A stretch of 64,000 bases of DNA from CAZSNT01 sp964607765 (GCA_964607765.1 CAZSNT010000034.1:1-64000); one strand, 5' to 3'. Counted from the first letter of the stretch, positions 53,669-62,953 are shown. The notes: generated from the sequence alone by a model not told the origin. Numbers and translations are program-made.

Positions 53669-53752
53669 TTGCGTGGGGCGCGTGGTGGTCAGGGGCTGCC
53701 CGCCGTACATCCGCAAGTAGGCCGCGCGGCCGCCCGCCTTCGCGGGCGCGGC
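53669..53752. repeat. Dispersed GC-rich palindrome, copy E (rearranged)
   Basis: GCGTGGTGGTCAGGGGCTGC then CCGCCGTAC is followed by GTAGGCCGCGCGGCCGCCCG. The halves seen in copies A and D appear here in swapped order. Confidence 0.6.
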
Positions 53753-53820
53753 AGAGCGCTGCTACGGCGCGGCGACGGCCGAGCGGCACGGGTGCGCTCT
53801 GCTCCTCACGTAACCACCGG

Positions 53821-53848
53821 TTGCCGCCGGGGCTGACAGCGCTATAGT
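53821..53848 (+). promoter_or_regulatory. Promoter of the His-rich protein gene
   Basis: TTGCCG (-35), a 16-base spacer and TATAGT (-10, five of six consensus bases). The start point would be near 53855, followed by a GGAGA site and ATG at 53872. Confidence 0.55.
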
Positions 53849-53871
53849 CGTTGCACCGCGGAGAATCAGCG

Positions 53872-54336
53872 ATGGCACCTCGGAACCGACATTTGGGCGC
53901 AGGCAGCGAATGCGCTGCCCGCGTGCCCGCGCACCGGACGCTGGCAACCAGCGTTCTTGCAGCGGTCAGTGTATGGCTGACCGTTGGCGTGCCGGTCATG
54001 CACCCTCTGTTCCACGCCGCCGGCGAGGGCCGACACTGCCACAACCACGCCGACCGCGGTCACGCCTGCGCCCATGCCCCGCCGTCAGTCGCCGTCGCAG
54101 CACCTTCACATGCGGGCCGGGCTGACGCGGCCGCCGTATTCGCCCAAGCGCCTTGCCCCGTCTGCTCGACTCCCGTCTGCAACAGCTCTTACATCGGGGC
54201 CCGAGCTCCGTCTTGGACGCCGTTCCCTGTGGTGGAGTCACGGCTCGCTTTCCCCCAACCCGCCCGGCCGCCGGCACGGTTCCCGCTGATCAAACGCTCA
54301 CGCGCTCCCCCCTGCCATGGGCTCTCCCTCGCCTGA
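53872..54336 (+). CDS. Small exported His/Cys-rich protein
   Basis: From the ATG at 53872 the protein has 154 residues. A hydrophobic segment (TSVLAAVSVWLTVGVPVMHP) is followed by a His-rich stretch (HAAGEGRHCHNHADRGHACA) and then PCPVCSTPVC. I do not recognise a named family; the pattern is that of a small membrane-anchored or periplasmic metal-binding protein. It has its own promoter and lies 98 bases upstream of a porin-like gene with a His-rich tail, so both may respond to zinc or another metal. Confidence 0.6.
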   Translation: MAPRNRHLGAGSECAARVPAHRTLATSVLAAVSVWLTVGVPVMHPLFHAAGEGRHCHNHADRGHACAHAPPSVAVAAPSHAGRADAAAVFAQAPCPVCSTPVCNSSYIGARAPSWTPFPVVESRLAFPQPARPPARFPLIKRSRAPPCHGLSLA

Positions 54337-54370
54337 GATCAGGCAATCCCTTTCCATCTTTCGTGGCGTT

Positions 54371-54389
54371 TGCGACAATCCGTGTCGCA
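54371..54389. promoter_or_regulatory. Palindromic operator candidate before the porin-like gene
   Basis: TGCGACA-N5-TGTCGCA is a perfect inverted repeat with 7-bp arms, 45 bases upstream of the ATG at 54435. It could bind a metal-responsive repressor; no known consensus was matched. Confidence 0.4.
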
Positions 54390-54434
54390 GGCGCATGCCT
54401 GCTGTCTGTTGGAACATTACGGAAAAAAATAACC

Positions 54435-56006
54435 ATGTGTAGATCATTCTTGGCCGTCTGCTGCGGCCTGGGTTTGTCACTGTCGGTCTGCCCCCGAGCG
54501 CGGGCAGACGAGGAAACAGCGCAGCTGCGCAACGAGGTGGCAGCACTGCGTGAACTGCTTGCGGAACAGAGGAGATCATTCGAAGGGCGCATTCGCCAGT
54601 TGGAAGCGAGAATCGAGCAGGTATCGTCGGGAAAAGCCACCCCGCAGCAGCCATCGCCGACCGACCTGCAGGCCGCCCTCGAGCAAGCGCGCGGACAGAC
54701 CGCAGCGCCCGCCGATACAGCGTGGCCTGACGGTCGCCTCGGAGCGGCCATGCAGAGCCTGAACCCGGCCATGTCGGTCATCGTCGATACGTTCTACCAC
54801 AGCGACGACTCGAAAGAGGGCATCCGGCACATATTCGAGGAAATCTCCGGATTCGGCCACACCGATGGTGACGGGCACGAGCATGAAGACGGGGCTCTGG
54901 AGGATGGGTTCAACCTGCGCCACCTCGAGCTCTACCTGTCGGCGGACGTCGACCCCTACTTCAGGGGGTGGGCCATCGGCGCCATCTCCGAGGAGAGTGC
55001 GGAGCTGGAAGAGGCGGTGATCCAAAGCACGTCCCTGCCGGCCGGACTGCAGCTGCAGGGCGGCAAGTTCCTGAGCAATGTCAGCCGCATGAACGCACAG
55101 CACCCGCACCAGTGGGATTTCGTGGACGCCCCGCTGGTCCACCAATTGCTGCTCGGCGATCACGGCCTGAACGAGAAGGGGCTGCAACTGTCATGGCTGG
55201 CGCCCACGCCATTCCAGCTGCGGCTTGGCATCGAGGCGCTGCAGGGCGGAAACGAGCAGGTCGCGCAGTACCACGGCGAGGATGCGTTCGACCGCAAGGC
55301 AGGCCCGCGTCTCTGGATCGGCTGGGCCAAAGTGGCGCCGAACCTCCCGGAACGGCACGGGCTGGAGGTCGGCCTGGCCGTCGGGCGCGGCGTGCACCAA
55401 GAAGAGCACGACGAGTTCGACAACGCCGACACCGTGCCGCCGTTGACCGAGGGGGCGGATGGCGACACTGACCACTGGTTTGACGGACACAGCACGTTTG
55501 TCGGGGCAGACATCGTCTACAAGTACGACGCACCCAAGGAACACGGGGCGGGGGATGTGACACTGCAGTCGGGATACCTGTGGCGACGCAGGGACCTGGA
55601 ACTGGTCGATCACTTCTTCGCGGGAGCCCCCGTCGGCGAATCCCGCGTCGACACGCAGGATGGCTACTACGCCCAGGCAACCTACGGGTTCCTGCCGCGC
55701 TGGCGGACCGGACTGCGCTGGGAACAGATCGGCATGGTGAACCATAGCGACTTGCCCGACGGTACCGACGAGTCGTTCGGCGAGTCCCGACGACTCTCAG
55801 CCATCCTCGACTTCCTGCCGTCAGAATCCTCGCGGCTGCGGCTCCAGGTGGCTCGAGGCGACTACGACACGGCGGAGGGTGACGAAGAGGTGTGGCAGGT
55901 GTTCGTGCAGTGGATGATCAGCCTGGGAAGACACGGAAGCGCGGGGCATCGCTGTGGTCATACGGATCACCACGCGCACGAGTGCTCCGGCCACGCGCAC
56001 GAATAA
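54435..56006 (+). CDS. Porin-like outer-membrane protein with coiled coil and His-rich tail
   Basis: From the ATG at 54435 the protein has 523 residues with signal peptide FLAVCCGLGLSLSVCPRARA. A coiled coil (LRNEVAALRELLAEQRRSFE) spans about 30-60. The rest alternates beta strands like a phosphate-selective or carbohydrate porin, with an acidic/His loop (GHTDGDGHEHEDG) near 150 and a final tail HRCGHTDHHAHECSGHAHE. Similar proteins accompany zinc uptake genes in other Gram-negatives, so a metal-uptake porin is the best guess. An earlier in-frame start would precede the signal peptide with unrelated sequence. Confidence 0.7.
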   Translation: MCRSFLAVCCGLGLSLSVCPRARADEETAQLRNEVAALRELLAEQRRSFEGRIRQLEARIEQVSSGKATPQQPSPTDLQAALEQARGQTAAPADTAWPDGRLGAAMQSLNPAMSVIVDTFYHSDDSKEGIRHIFEEISGFGHTDGDGHEHEDGALEDGFNLRHLELYLSADVDPYFRGWAIGAISEESAELEEAVIQSTSLPAGLQLQGGKFLSNVSRMNAQHPHQWDFVDAPLVHQLLLGDHGLNEKGLQLSWLAPTPFQLRLGIEALQGGNEQVAQYHGEDAFDRKAGPRLWIGWAKVAPNLPERHGLEVGLAVGRGVHQEEHDEFDNADTVPPLTEGADGDTDHWFDGHSTFVGADIVYKYDAPKEHGAGDVTLQSGYLWRRRDLELVDHFFAGAPVGESRVDTQDGYYAQATYGFLPRWRTGLRWEQIGMVNHSDLPDGTDESFGESRRLSAILDFLPSESSRLRLQVARGDYDTAEGDEEVWQVFVQWMISLGRHGSAGHRCGHTDHHAHECSGHAHE

Positions 56007-56073
56007 AGTATCCACTGCCGCCGGTGATCTGTCTGTCACCGTCCGGAGGCTGCCTGGGGACCTGTGCCTTTCC

Positions 56074-56102
56074 TTGAAAACGGCGGGCTGTCGCTCGATA
56101 GT
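56074..56102 (+). promoter_or_regulatory. Promoter for a possibly leaderless Uma2 mRNA
   Basis: TTGAAA at 56074-56079, a 17-base spacer and GATAGT at 56097-56102. The predicted start point coincides with the ATG at 56109, and there is no ribosome site in between. Confidence 0.4.
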
Positions 56103-56108
56103 AAGCGT

Positions 56109-56738
56109 ATGGGACAGCCCGCCAAACCATACGAGTACTATAGCTGGAACGACTACCGATCTTGGTCGGACGACGAGCGGTGGGAACTCATCGACGGGTA
56201 TCCCTACGCCATGACCCCGAGCCCTCGATTCCGACACCAGGACATATCAGCCGCCATCACAGCGGAGCTGCGCGCGTTTCTTACGGGCAGGCCCTGCCGC
56301 GCAGTGGCTGCTCCGATGGACGTCAGGCTGTCCGATGCGGATGTGGTCCAACCCGATGTCCTCGTGGTCTGTGATCCAGACAAGATCAAAGAGACGCACA
56401 TCGAGGGCGCACCGGACATCGCCGTCGAGATTACCTCCCCGTCCTCAATCAGCCATGACCGGATGCGCAAGCTGGCGCTCTACGCCAAGTACGGCGTCAA
56501 AGAGTACTGGATCGTCACCCCCTACCCCCATCTGGTCGAGGTGCTCCTGCTCGACGGCGACAGCTACCGTGTCCACAGCGTGTTCACCAAGCGCGACACG
56601 CTGAGCAGCCCGACCTTGTCCGGACTCGAGATCCCTCTCGATGGCGTCTTCAACTTCCCGATCCCGGACAACGAACGCATCGACGAGATCCGCGAGAGCA
56701 CGCCGCCCTACGGGCATGCACGCCGGCCTGCCGACTGA
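56109..56738 (+). CDS. Uma2 family (DUF820) putative endonuclease
   Basis: The protein has 209 residues. The PDDEXK-type core of the Uma2 family is present: DERWELIDGYPYAM, VVQPDVLVVCD with the Asp, and PDIAVEITSPSS with the Glu; then KLALYAKYGVKEYWIV. Family members are abundant in cyanobacteria and PVC-like genomes, often as many dispersed copies. The biochemical role is unproven. The 3' end overlaps the convergent GH2 gene by 31 bases. Confidence 0.85.
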   Translation: MGQPAKPYEYYSWNDYRSWSDDERWELIDGYPYAMTPSPRFRHQDISAAITAELRAFLTGRPCRAVAAPMDVRLSDADVVQPDVLVVCDPDKIKETHIEGAPDIAVEITSPSSISHDRMRKLALYAKYGVKEYWIVTPYPHLVEVLLLDGDSYRVHSVFTKRDTLSSPTLSGLEIPLDGVFNFPIPDNERIDEIRESTPPYGHARRPAD

Positions 56739-59653
56739 CAGTTCCCAACGTAGGGAGCTGTCTCAGCAGTGAACCGGATCAGGTTGTGCAGCAGCCGGTC
56801 CGCGACCGGATCCTTGCCCAAGTTCTCCAGCAATCTGAACGCGGACAGGATCAGTCGGCCCTTGCCGTGAGGCACGATGACCAGGTCCGCGCCAAGCCAG
56901 ACCTCGCTGAAACCGATGTAGTACCGCGTCCAGTCCACCGAGATTGCACCGGCCAGGATCTCGCCTGAGACGTTCATCATGGTCTGCCGCGCGTAGACGT
57001 TCGCGTAGTCCTGCCCCATCAGGCAATCGGACGGCAACCCGTCGAAGACCGGGTGGTCCTTGACAATGTGGAACAGCCCGATCCAGTTGCCTTGCGCACC
57101 GCGACGAGACGGTTCGACCGGGAACACACCCTCCCGCAGGAGACGGTTGCACTCATTGTTGGGATGGCGCCGCTGGACCCACGCCTCCCGGTCCCAGTCC
57201 ATCATCTGCCACCCCATGGGCGGGCGCAGAAACACGGCCGTGCCGCCGTCCGCCACCCACTGCAGCAAGGACCTGAAGTGGTCGACCTCAGCGTCGCTTC
57301 GCGCGTCCTCGACACAGCAGACCACCGGTGCGTCCGGTGCGGAGTCCGCACGGAACGGGGTCACGTCCACTCCGTGGAGAGTTGCGAACTCCGCAAGCTC
57401 GGCCGCGGGATCGAATGTCTGCACCCGCAGTGGGACAGCAGCGGGAGGCGCGACCACCAGCAGATCCGCGGAGTTCGCAACCGCAGGGCCGCCGTTGCCG
57501 CCTTCGAGGGTCACGTCGACTGTCCAGCGCCCCGGCGTGGTGCCGACGGTGACCGGACACTGCAGCAGCTCGCAGGTCCCCGAAGGCACGGTCACGTCGG
57601 CACGGTGCACGGTCTCGCACTCGCCGGCCGGGCCGGTCAGAACGACAGTCAGACTGCCCGTCATCGCCTCGAGTTCGTTCACGGTTCGGAGGACCAGCTT
57701 CGCCTCCTGCCCGGGCAGGAGATTGCGCGGCACAACCCGGGGAACGAGACAAGCGGGCTGGTTGAGTCGCTGCGCCACGTCGTATGCCGCCCACGGCTCC
57801 TCAAGCCAGACATCGATGATGCCGGAGCCGATGATCCAGTCCGCGCCCGTCCAGGCGTGCAGGCAGTAGCCGGCCATGTTCGGGTTGGTTCGCAACTCCT
57901 CGAGCGTGACCTTGTTGCCCTCGGCCTGGACCGCCTGCGTGGCACGGCCGAATGCGGACAGGTCAGGAAACACGCTGTCCAGACCGTTCTCGGCAAGTCG
58001 CGCCGTGATGCCCTGCATGAGCATGTCGTGGTTGCGGTAGTCCGGCGAGATCGGAGGCACGTGCTGACGGAACCGTGCCATGACCTGCGGCAGGTCGGGG
58101 TACGCGCCGCCGCCGCATTCAGTGATGAAGCCGAGCACGCCCTCTTCGCCGTATGTGTGAAAGAACTCGGCGTCGGCCGCAGTCAGCGGCGCACCCACGT
58201 TGCGGTGCCGCTCGAGGATGCGGACGGGCTCCGTACTGCCGGGCAGGTACGCGTTGGCGCCAACAGTGACGCCCGGACCGGCGGACAGCCCGTACTCGCG
58301 CAGTTCCTTGAAGTGGGGTCGCGGGAAGTCCGGCTCCATCCGCGAACCGCCCGATTCGTCGATGATCAGCCGCGAGAAGTCGTGCCGGCGCGCTTCGAGG
58401 CAGACACGATGCCGAACGCGCAGCAGTTCCGTGCGCACGATCTCGTTGAATATCTCCCAGCAGACGATGGACGCGTGGTTCCGATCGCGGATCACGAGCT
58501 CCCGCACTTCGGCCAGCATCCGATCCTCCAACTGTGGTGTGAGCGCGGGGTACTGGGCCATGCACTCGATCGGTGGCGACGCGAACACCATCAGCCCCAT
58601 CTCATCGGCCAGGTCCAGCAGCAGCGGCGGCGCCGGCTTGCGCCAGAGCCGGAGCACGTTGAACCCAGCGCCCTTGACCAGCTCGATCTGACGTCGCGCG
58701 AATGCCTCATCCGGTACGTCCGCCAGTGTCCCCGGGTAGCACCCTTCATCAAAAACGGCCTTCAAGAAGATCGGGGCACCGTTCAGGAAGAACCGGTCTC
58801 GGCAGATGGTGAGCTCGCGGAACCCGAACCGGACACGCGTGGAGTCGAGCACGCGACGTCCGGAGAACAGGCGGACTTCCAGTTCATAGAGGTCCGGGGT
58901 CTCTGGCGACCAATAGCGCGGCGAGGGGATGCCGATCTCGACGATGCCCTCGTTGGTCCCCGACACGGCGTGAAGCGGCTGGAGATCCTCGACCAACAGG
59001 TCCCGAGCCCCGCCCGGGCCGAACACGCGTAAAGCGATCTCAACCGACTCGTTCCGGACCCCCGCATTCTCCACGGCGACACTGACAAGCACCGACTCTT
59101 CCGCCATCTGCGGCTCCACGAACACGTCGCGGATGTAGACGGAATCCCGCACCACGAGCTCGACCGCCTGCCAGATCCCGCCGGCAATGGCCCCGCGCCA
59201 ATGCGGCATCTCGTCCTGCTGCAACCCGTCAACGAGCTGGGACCGGGTCAGGATCGGACCGATCACGCGCACGATCAAGACATTGTCGACGCCCCCCTTC
59301 AGCAGCCCCGTCACGTCGACCTCAAACGGCGTGTACCCGCCCTCGTGCCAACCGGCCGGACTGCCGTTCACCCACACCTCGGCCCGGTAGTTGACAGCAC
59401 GGAACACAATCCGGCACACCTTGCCCTCAGCACCGTCCGGTGTCCGGAAAACGCGATGGTACCAGGCAACACCTTCGTAGTCCTCCTCAGTCAGCTCCCA
59501 ACAGCTCGGCACGGCAATGGTGCGGCAACCGCGTTGACCGTCAAATACGTCCGGTTGATGCCACTGCTCGGAGCGACCCCGGTTGTCGGGGTCAAAGACG
59601 ATCGCCCAATCGCCGTTCAGGGACGTGCTCGTACTGGCGTGGGCAGACGGCAT
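56708..59653 (-). CDS. Glycoside hydrolase family 2 protein
   Basis: From the ATG at 59653 (AGGAGA site) the protein has 981 residues. The sugar-binding jelly roll (about 15-165, WYHRVFRTP, VWVNGSPAGWHEGGYTPF) is followed by an immunoglobulin-like domain and the TIM barrel. The acid/base Glu is in CWEIFNE near 400 and the probable nucleophile in FITECGGG near 511. A C-terminal region resembles beta-galactosidase trimerisation folds (WVADGGTAVFLRPPMGW). The activity may be beta-galactosidase, glucuronidase or mannosidase. No signal peptide is seen. It ends the operon led by the GntR gene. Confidence 0.88.
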   Translation of the reverse strand: MPSAHASTSTSLNGDWAIVFDPDNRGRSEQWHQPDVFDGQRGCRTIAVPSCWELTEEDYEGVAWYHRVFRTPDGAEGKVCRIVFRAVNYRAEVWVNGSPAGWHEGGYTPFEVDVTGLLKGGVDNVLIVRVIGPILTRSQLVDGLQQDEMPHWRGAIAGGIWQAVELVVRDSVYIRDVFVEPQMAEESVLVSVAVENAGVRNESVEIALRVFGPGGARDLLVEDLQPLHAVSGTNEGIVEIGIPSPRYWSPETPDLYELEVRLFSGRRVLDSTRVRFGFRELTICRDRFFLNGAPIFLKAVFDEGCYPGTLADVPDEAFARRQIELVKGAGFNVLRLWRKPAPPLLLDLADEMGLMVFASPPIECMAQYPALTPQLEDRMLAEVRELVIRDRNHASIVCWEIFNEIVRTELLRVRHRVCLEARRHDFSRLIIDESGGSRMEPDFPRPHFKELREYGLSAGPGVTVGANAYLPGSTEPVRILERHRNVGAPLTAADAEFFHTYGEEGVLGFITECGGGAYPDLPQVMARFRQHVPPISPDYRNHDMLMQGITARLAENGLDSVFPDLSAFGRATQAVQAEGNKVTLEELRTNPNMAGYCLHAWTGADWIIGSGIIDVWLEEPWAAYDVAQRLNQPACLVPRVVPRNLLPGQEAKLVLRTVNELEAMTGSLTVVLTGPAGECETVHRADVTVPSGTCELLQCPVTVGTTPGRWTVDVTLEGGNGGPAVANSADLLVVAPPAAVPLRVQTFDPAAELAEFATLHGVDVTPFRADSAPDAPVVCCVEDARSDAEVDHFRSLLQWVADGGTAVFLRPPMGWQMMDWDREAWVQRRHPNNECNRLLREGVFPVEPSRRGAQGNWIGLFHIVKDHPVFDGLPSDCLMGQDYANVYARQTMMNVSGEILAGAISVDWTRYYIGFSEVWLGADLVIVPHGKGRLILSAFRLLENLGKDPVADRLLHNLIRFTAETAPYVGNCQSAGRRACP

Positions 59654-59755
59654 GTCTGCTTCTCCTGTTCGGGGTGTCGTCTGCTGTGGGTTCGCGGCGG
59701 ACGCGACGGACATGTCGGACCGGTCGGACCGCAGCGTGCCAAGGGAACGTTCGAG

Positions 59756-61648
59756 CTACTGCAACTCACCAGCCCAGGCAATACCCAACTCCTCGAGCTT
59801 TGCCGCGGTCGGCACACCGGCCGGAGTCCAGCCGCGGAGTTGGTAGTAGAGCCTGACTCCGTCTTCGAACTCCTGCTCCGGGATGGCCACGCCCTTGAGT
59901 GCGCCTTTGCGGACGGGCCGGAAGAAGCGCTTCGGGAGCTTGTCATCCGCGGCCGTGAAGCCCTCGCGGATGTTGAACAGCCGCGCCAGATTGATGCTGC
60001 GCTCCGCCGCCGTCATCATGCCCTCGATAGTCGTGTCGAAGCCCGTGCAGGCGGTGATGAGCTCGGCAATGTCCTGGTAGGTGAACATCTTGCGCTCCGG
60101 CACGCCCACGAAAATGCAGAGCCCGAGCACGTTGTAAACGCTCCAGGCGCACTGCAGCACGGTGTCGAGCCGGATCTTCTCTTCGCCGATGCTCTGGCTG
60201 GCCACCGGCTCGGTGATGCCGAGCGGCCTCAACTCGTCCAGGAACTCGCCTTCGCCTTCGAAACAGGGATCGTGCGCCATCACCAAGTGGTCGGCGCCGA
60301 TCGGCGATACCGCGAACCCGAGCCCCACGCCCCACTTGCCTCGCGGCTCGTGGAGCGGCAGCTCCTGTTTCTTCACCGTCATGCACAGATCGAGTGCATC
60401 CCCGCCCACCGTCTCGGCCGCGCGATGGCTGCCCTCGGCCAGTAAGTCCCCAAGCCCGGGTGCACGGTCGGCAATCATGCCGACAAGCTCGAGCATGCCT
60501 TCCGCATTGCCAAAAGCAAGGTCTAGCCCGTCCGGGACAAGGTCGCCGAGCAGCCCCTTCTCGGCGCACTCCATGGCGAACGCAATGGTGACGCCCGTGG
60601 AGATCGTGTCCATGGCGTTGCGGTTGCAGATTTCGTTGGCTTTCGCGATGGCCTCGATGTCCAGAATGCCGCACAGCGGTCCGAACGCGCCGATGGTCTC
60701 GTATTCCGGACCGCCGTAACGTGGGTTGACCTCGTACCTGCCGGTCACCGCAACGGTCTTCTTGCAGCGTACGGGGCAGCCGTAGCAGGCCTCGTCCTTG
60801 TGCTTGATGGTGTCCCGGATAGTCTCGCCGCTGACGCGTTCCGCGCCGTCGATGGCGCCGTCGCGGAAGTTGTACGCGGGAAGCATGCCCATGGACTGAA
60901 GCGGATTGACGGCTGACGCCGTGCCCAGCGCCTGGATGCCTTGGGCGCCCTCGTAGGTCTTGAGACGATCGGCAAACCACCTGACCTTGGCCAGTACTGT
61001 GTCACGATCGTGGAGCGCCGGCTTGGCTTTGCCGCGCACCGCGATCGCACGCAGCTTCTTCGCCCCCATGACCGCCCCGATGCCGGTTCGGCCGTTGAAG
61101 TGCTTCAGTTCGTTCACGATGTTGGCAAACCGCACAAGCCTCTCGCCGGCCGGACCGCACTGCAGCACACGCACACGACTGTCGCCGAGTTCCGCGCGGA
61201 TGACGTCCTGCGCAGCGCCCGTCGACTTGCCCCAAATCCCCTCGGCGCAACGGATCTGCACGTCACCGTCCATGATCGACAGGTAGACCGGCGTCTCGGC
61301 TTGACCGTGCACGATGATCCCGTCGAACCCGGCAAATTTCAGCTCCGGTCCCCAGAAACCGCCGGCTTCGCTCTCGGCATAGGCACCGGTCAACGGGGAC
61401 TTGGTCGCGGCCGTGTAGCGACAGGCGCCGGGGATCGGCGTGCCGGTGAGCACGCTGGTCATGAGAACCAGCCGGTTCCCCGGGGCAAACGCGTCGATCC
61501 CCCCAGGGTTCTCGCGGAGAAGCACGTCCAGGGCCCAGTTCTTGCCGCCCAGGTAGTCGCGATAAAACACCTCGTCCGGCTCCCACACGGAAGTGACGCC
61601 CAGACTCAAGTCGACTCTGAGGATCTTGCCCGTATAACTGTGTGACAT
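59756..61648 (-). CDS. Aldehyde:ferredoxin oxidoreductase family, tungsten enzyme
   Basis: The protein has 630 residues with an AGGAGG site. The N-terminal domain carries GKILRVDLS, FYRDYLGGKNWA, ATKSPLTGAYAESEAGGFWG and FNGRTGIGAVMGAKKLRAI, all typical of AOR. Cluster cysteines are C-Y-G-C-P-V-R-C near 286, with a distal Cys near the C-terminus (YNVLGLCIF). It oxidises an aldehyde to the acid with ferredoxin, using a tungsten-bis-pterin cofactor. It sits between an enolase-superfamily dehydratase and GH2, so sugar-derived aldehydes are a plausible substrate. Confidence 0.93.
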   Translation of the reverse strand: MSHSYTGKILRVDLSLGVTSVWEPDEVFYRDYLGGKNWALDVLLRENPGGIDAFAPGNRLVLMTSVLTGTPIPGACRYTAATKSPLTGAYAESEAGGFWGPELKFAGFDGIIVHGQAETPVYLSIMDGDVQIRCAEGIWGKSTGAAQDVIRAELGDSRVRVLQCGPAGERLVRFANIVNELKHFNGRTGIGAVMGAKKLRAIAVRGKAKPALHDRDTVLAKVRWFADRLKTYEGAQGIQALGTASAVNPLQSMGMLPAYNFRDGAIDGAERVSGETIRDTIKHKDEACYGCPVRCKKTVAVTGRYEVNPRYGGPEYETIGAFGPLCGILDIEAIAKANEICNRNAMDTISTGVTIAFAMECAEKGLLGDLVPDGLDLAFGNAEGMLELVGMIADRAPGLGDLLAEGSHRAAETVGGDALDLCMTVKKQELPLHEPRGKWGVGLGFAVSPIGADHLVMAHDPCFEGEGEFLDELRPLGITEPVASQSIGEEKIRLDTVLQCAWSVYNVLGLCIFVGVPERKMFTYQDIAELITACTGFDTTIEGMMTAAERSINLARLFNIREGFTAADDKLPKRFFRPVRKGALKGVAIPEQEFEDGVRLYYQLRGWTPAGVPTAAKLEELGIAWAGELQ

Positions 61649-61682
61649 GGTCGGCGCCTCCTGACTGAGATGTCGGCGTTGG

Positions 61683-61709
61683 CAATTGAGCGTTGAGAAT
61701 TGAGCGTTA
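61683..61709. repeat. Heptamer repeat patch
   Basis: TTGAGCG, TTGAGAA, TTGAGCG follow each other in a strict 7-base period between the dehydratase and oxidoreductase genes. Confidence 0.65.
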
Positions 61710-61744
61710 CCTGGGCTCCTGGATCGGACCCGGTGTTCGATGTG

Positions 61745-62938
61745 TCAGCCCCGCGCCGATGCCCGAGTGGCAACGGTGAACTGTGCCAACGCCTCCGTGT
61801 TGATGTCAATCCCCAGTCCTGGACCTTGCGGAATCCGCAGCGATTCGCCGTCGAGCGTGAAGGGCTCCACAAGCAGGTCGTCCCGGAGCGGGTTCGGGTT
61901 GCGGTCGTATTCGAACATGGGATCGTTCTCGCCAGCCACGGGGAACACGGTGTGCGGCACGGGCGGCATGATCGCGGTCAACTGCATCGCGGCAGCGAAT
62001 GCCACGCCGCTGCCCCACACGTGCAAATACGTGGGCGTGTGAAACGCGGTGGCCAATGCCACAATCCTCTGGCCTTCCGTGAGGCCGCCGCACGCAGAGA
62101 TGTCGGGTTGCAGAATGTCTGCGGCGCCCGCCTGCAACAGGTCGAGCATGCCGTATCGCGTGTATTCGCACTCGCCCGTGGCGATCGGGATGTCGAGCTT
62201 GGCGCGGAGCCGGGCGCAACCGGCCACGTCCTCGGGCACGAGAGGCTCCTCGAACCAGCGCAGGCCCAACTCCTGCAACGCCTGCCCCATACGGTAGGCC
62301 GCGTGGAAGTTGTACGCATGGTTCGCGTCGGTCATCAGCAGGAACTCGTCACCCACCACGTCGCGAGCGGCCTCCATGCGCTTGATGTCGTCAGCCACGG
62401 ACAGCAACCCGACTTTCCCCTTGATCGCCGTGAAACCGCGTTCGACATAGCTCTGGGCCTCGTCCCGCACCAACGCCACCTGGCTGGCCGCGTCGCGCAC
62501 ATTGTCGCCGCGGTAGTAGAGCCCCGTGGCATAGGAACGCACGCGGTCGCGGAACGCGCCGCCCATCAGCGCGTGAACAGGCCGACCCGCTTCCTTGCCC
62601 CGAATGTCCCAAAGCGCGACGTCCAGCCCGCTCATGGCATCGATGAGCGCGCCCTTGCGGCCGTAGTCCCGGGACATGCAGTAAAGTTCGTTCCAGATGG
62701 GGCCGGTGTGCATCGGATCCCGCCCCAGCACGCGTGGCGCCAGAACGTCGTGAATGCACGTGGCGACGTGCTCCACCGGCATGGACACGCCGCTCTCGCC
62801 CCAGCCCGAGATGCCCGAGTCCGTCATGACCCGCACGAGCAGGCTGACGCGCTCCGCAAACGAGCCCTGCGACGAGTAGAACCGTTCGTCGCCCAGCGCC
62901 GCTTTCAGAATGAACGTCTCGATACGATCAATACGCAT
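61745..62938 (-). CDS. Mandelate racemase/enolase-superfamily dehydratase
   Basis: The protein has 397 residues. The capping domain (1-130) leads to the barrel: the K-x-K element AIKGKVG near 170, metal ligands in LMTDANHAYN, RWFEEPLVP and IATGECEYTR, then LQPDISACGGLTEG and the HVWGSGVAF His. This is the mandelate-racemase subgroup layout, which includes many acid-sugar dehydratases. The substrate is not determinable. It follows the GntR gene by 15 bases and precedes the tungsten oxidoreductase, suggesting sugar-acid breakdown. Confidence 0.93.
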   Translation of the reverse strand: MRIDRIETFILKAALGDERFYSSQGSFAERVSLLVRVMTDSGISGWGESGVSMPVEHVATCIHDVLAPRVLGRDPMHTGPIWNELYCMSRDYGRKGALIDAMSGLDVALWDIRGKEAGRPVHALMGGAFRDRVRSYATGLYYRGDNVRDAASQVALVRDEAQSYVERGFTAIKGKVGLLSVADDIKRMEAARDVVGDEFLLMTDANHAYNFHAAYRMGQALQELGLRWFEEPLVPEDVAGCARLRAKLDIPIATGECEYTRYGMLDLLQAGAADILQPDISACGGLTEGQRIVALATAFHTPTYLHVWGSGVAFAAAMQLTAIMPPVPHTVFPVAGENDPMFEYDRNPNPLRDDLLVEPFTLDGESLRIPQGPGLGIDINTEALAQFTVATRASARG

Positions 62939-62953
62939 GCCTGTTGCTCCCAG

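Larger units (their letters stand above)
53575..53871. other. Gap with palindrome copy E and a promoter
   Basis: Copy E of the GC-rich palindrome (about 53669-53752) is rearranged, with the right half first. A promoter for the next gene follows: TTGCCG at 53821-53826 and TATAGT at 53843-53848, 16 bases apart. No gene is supported. Confidence 0.55.
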
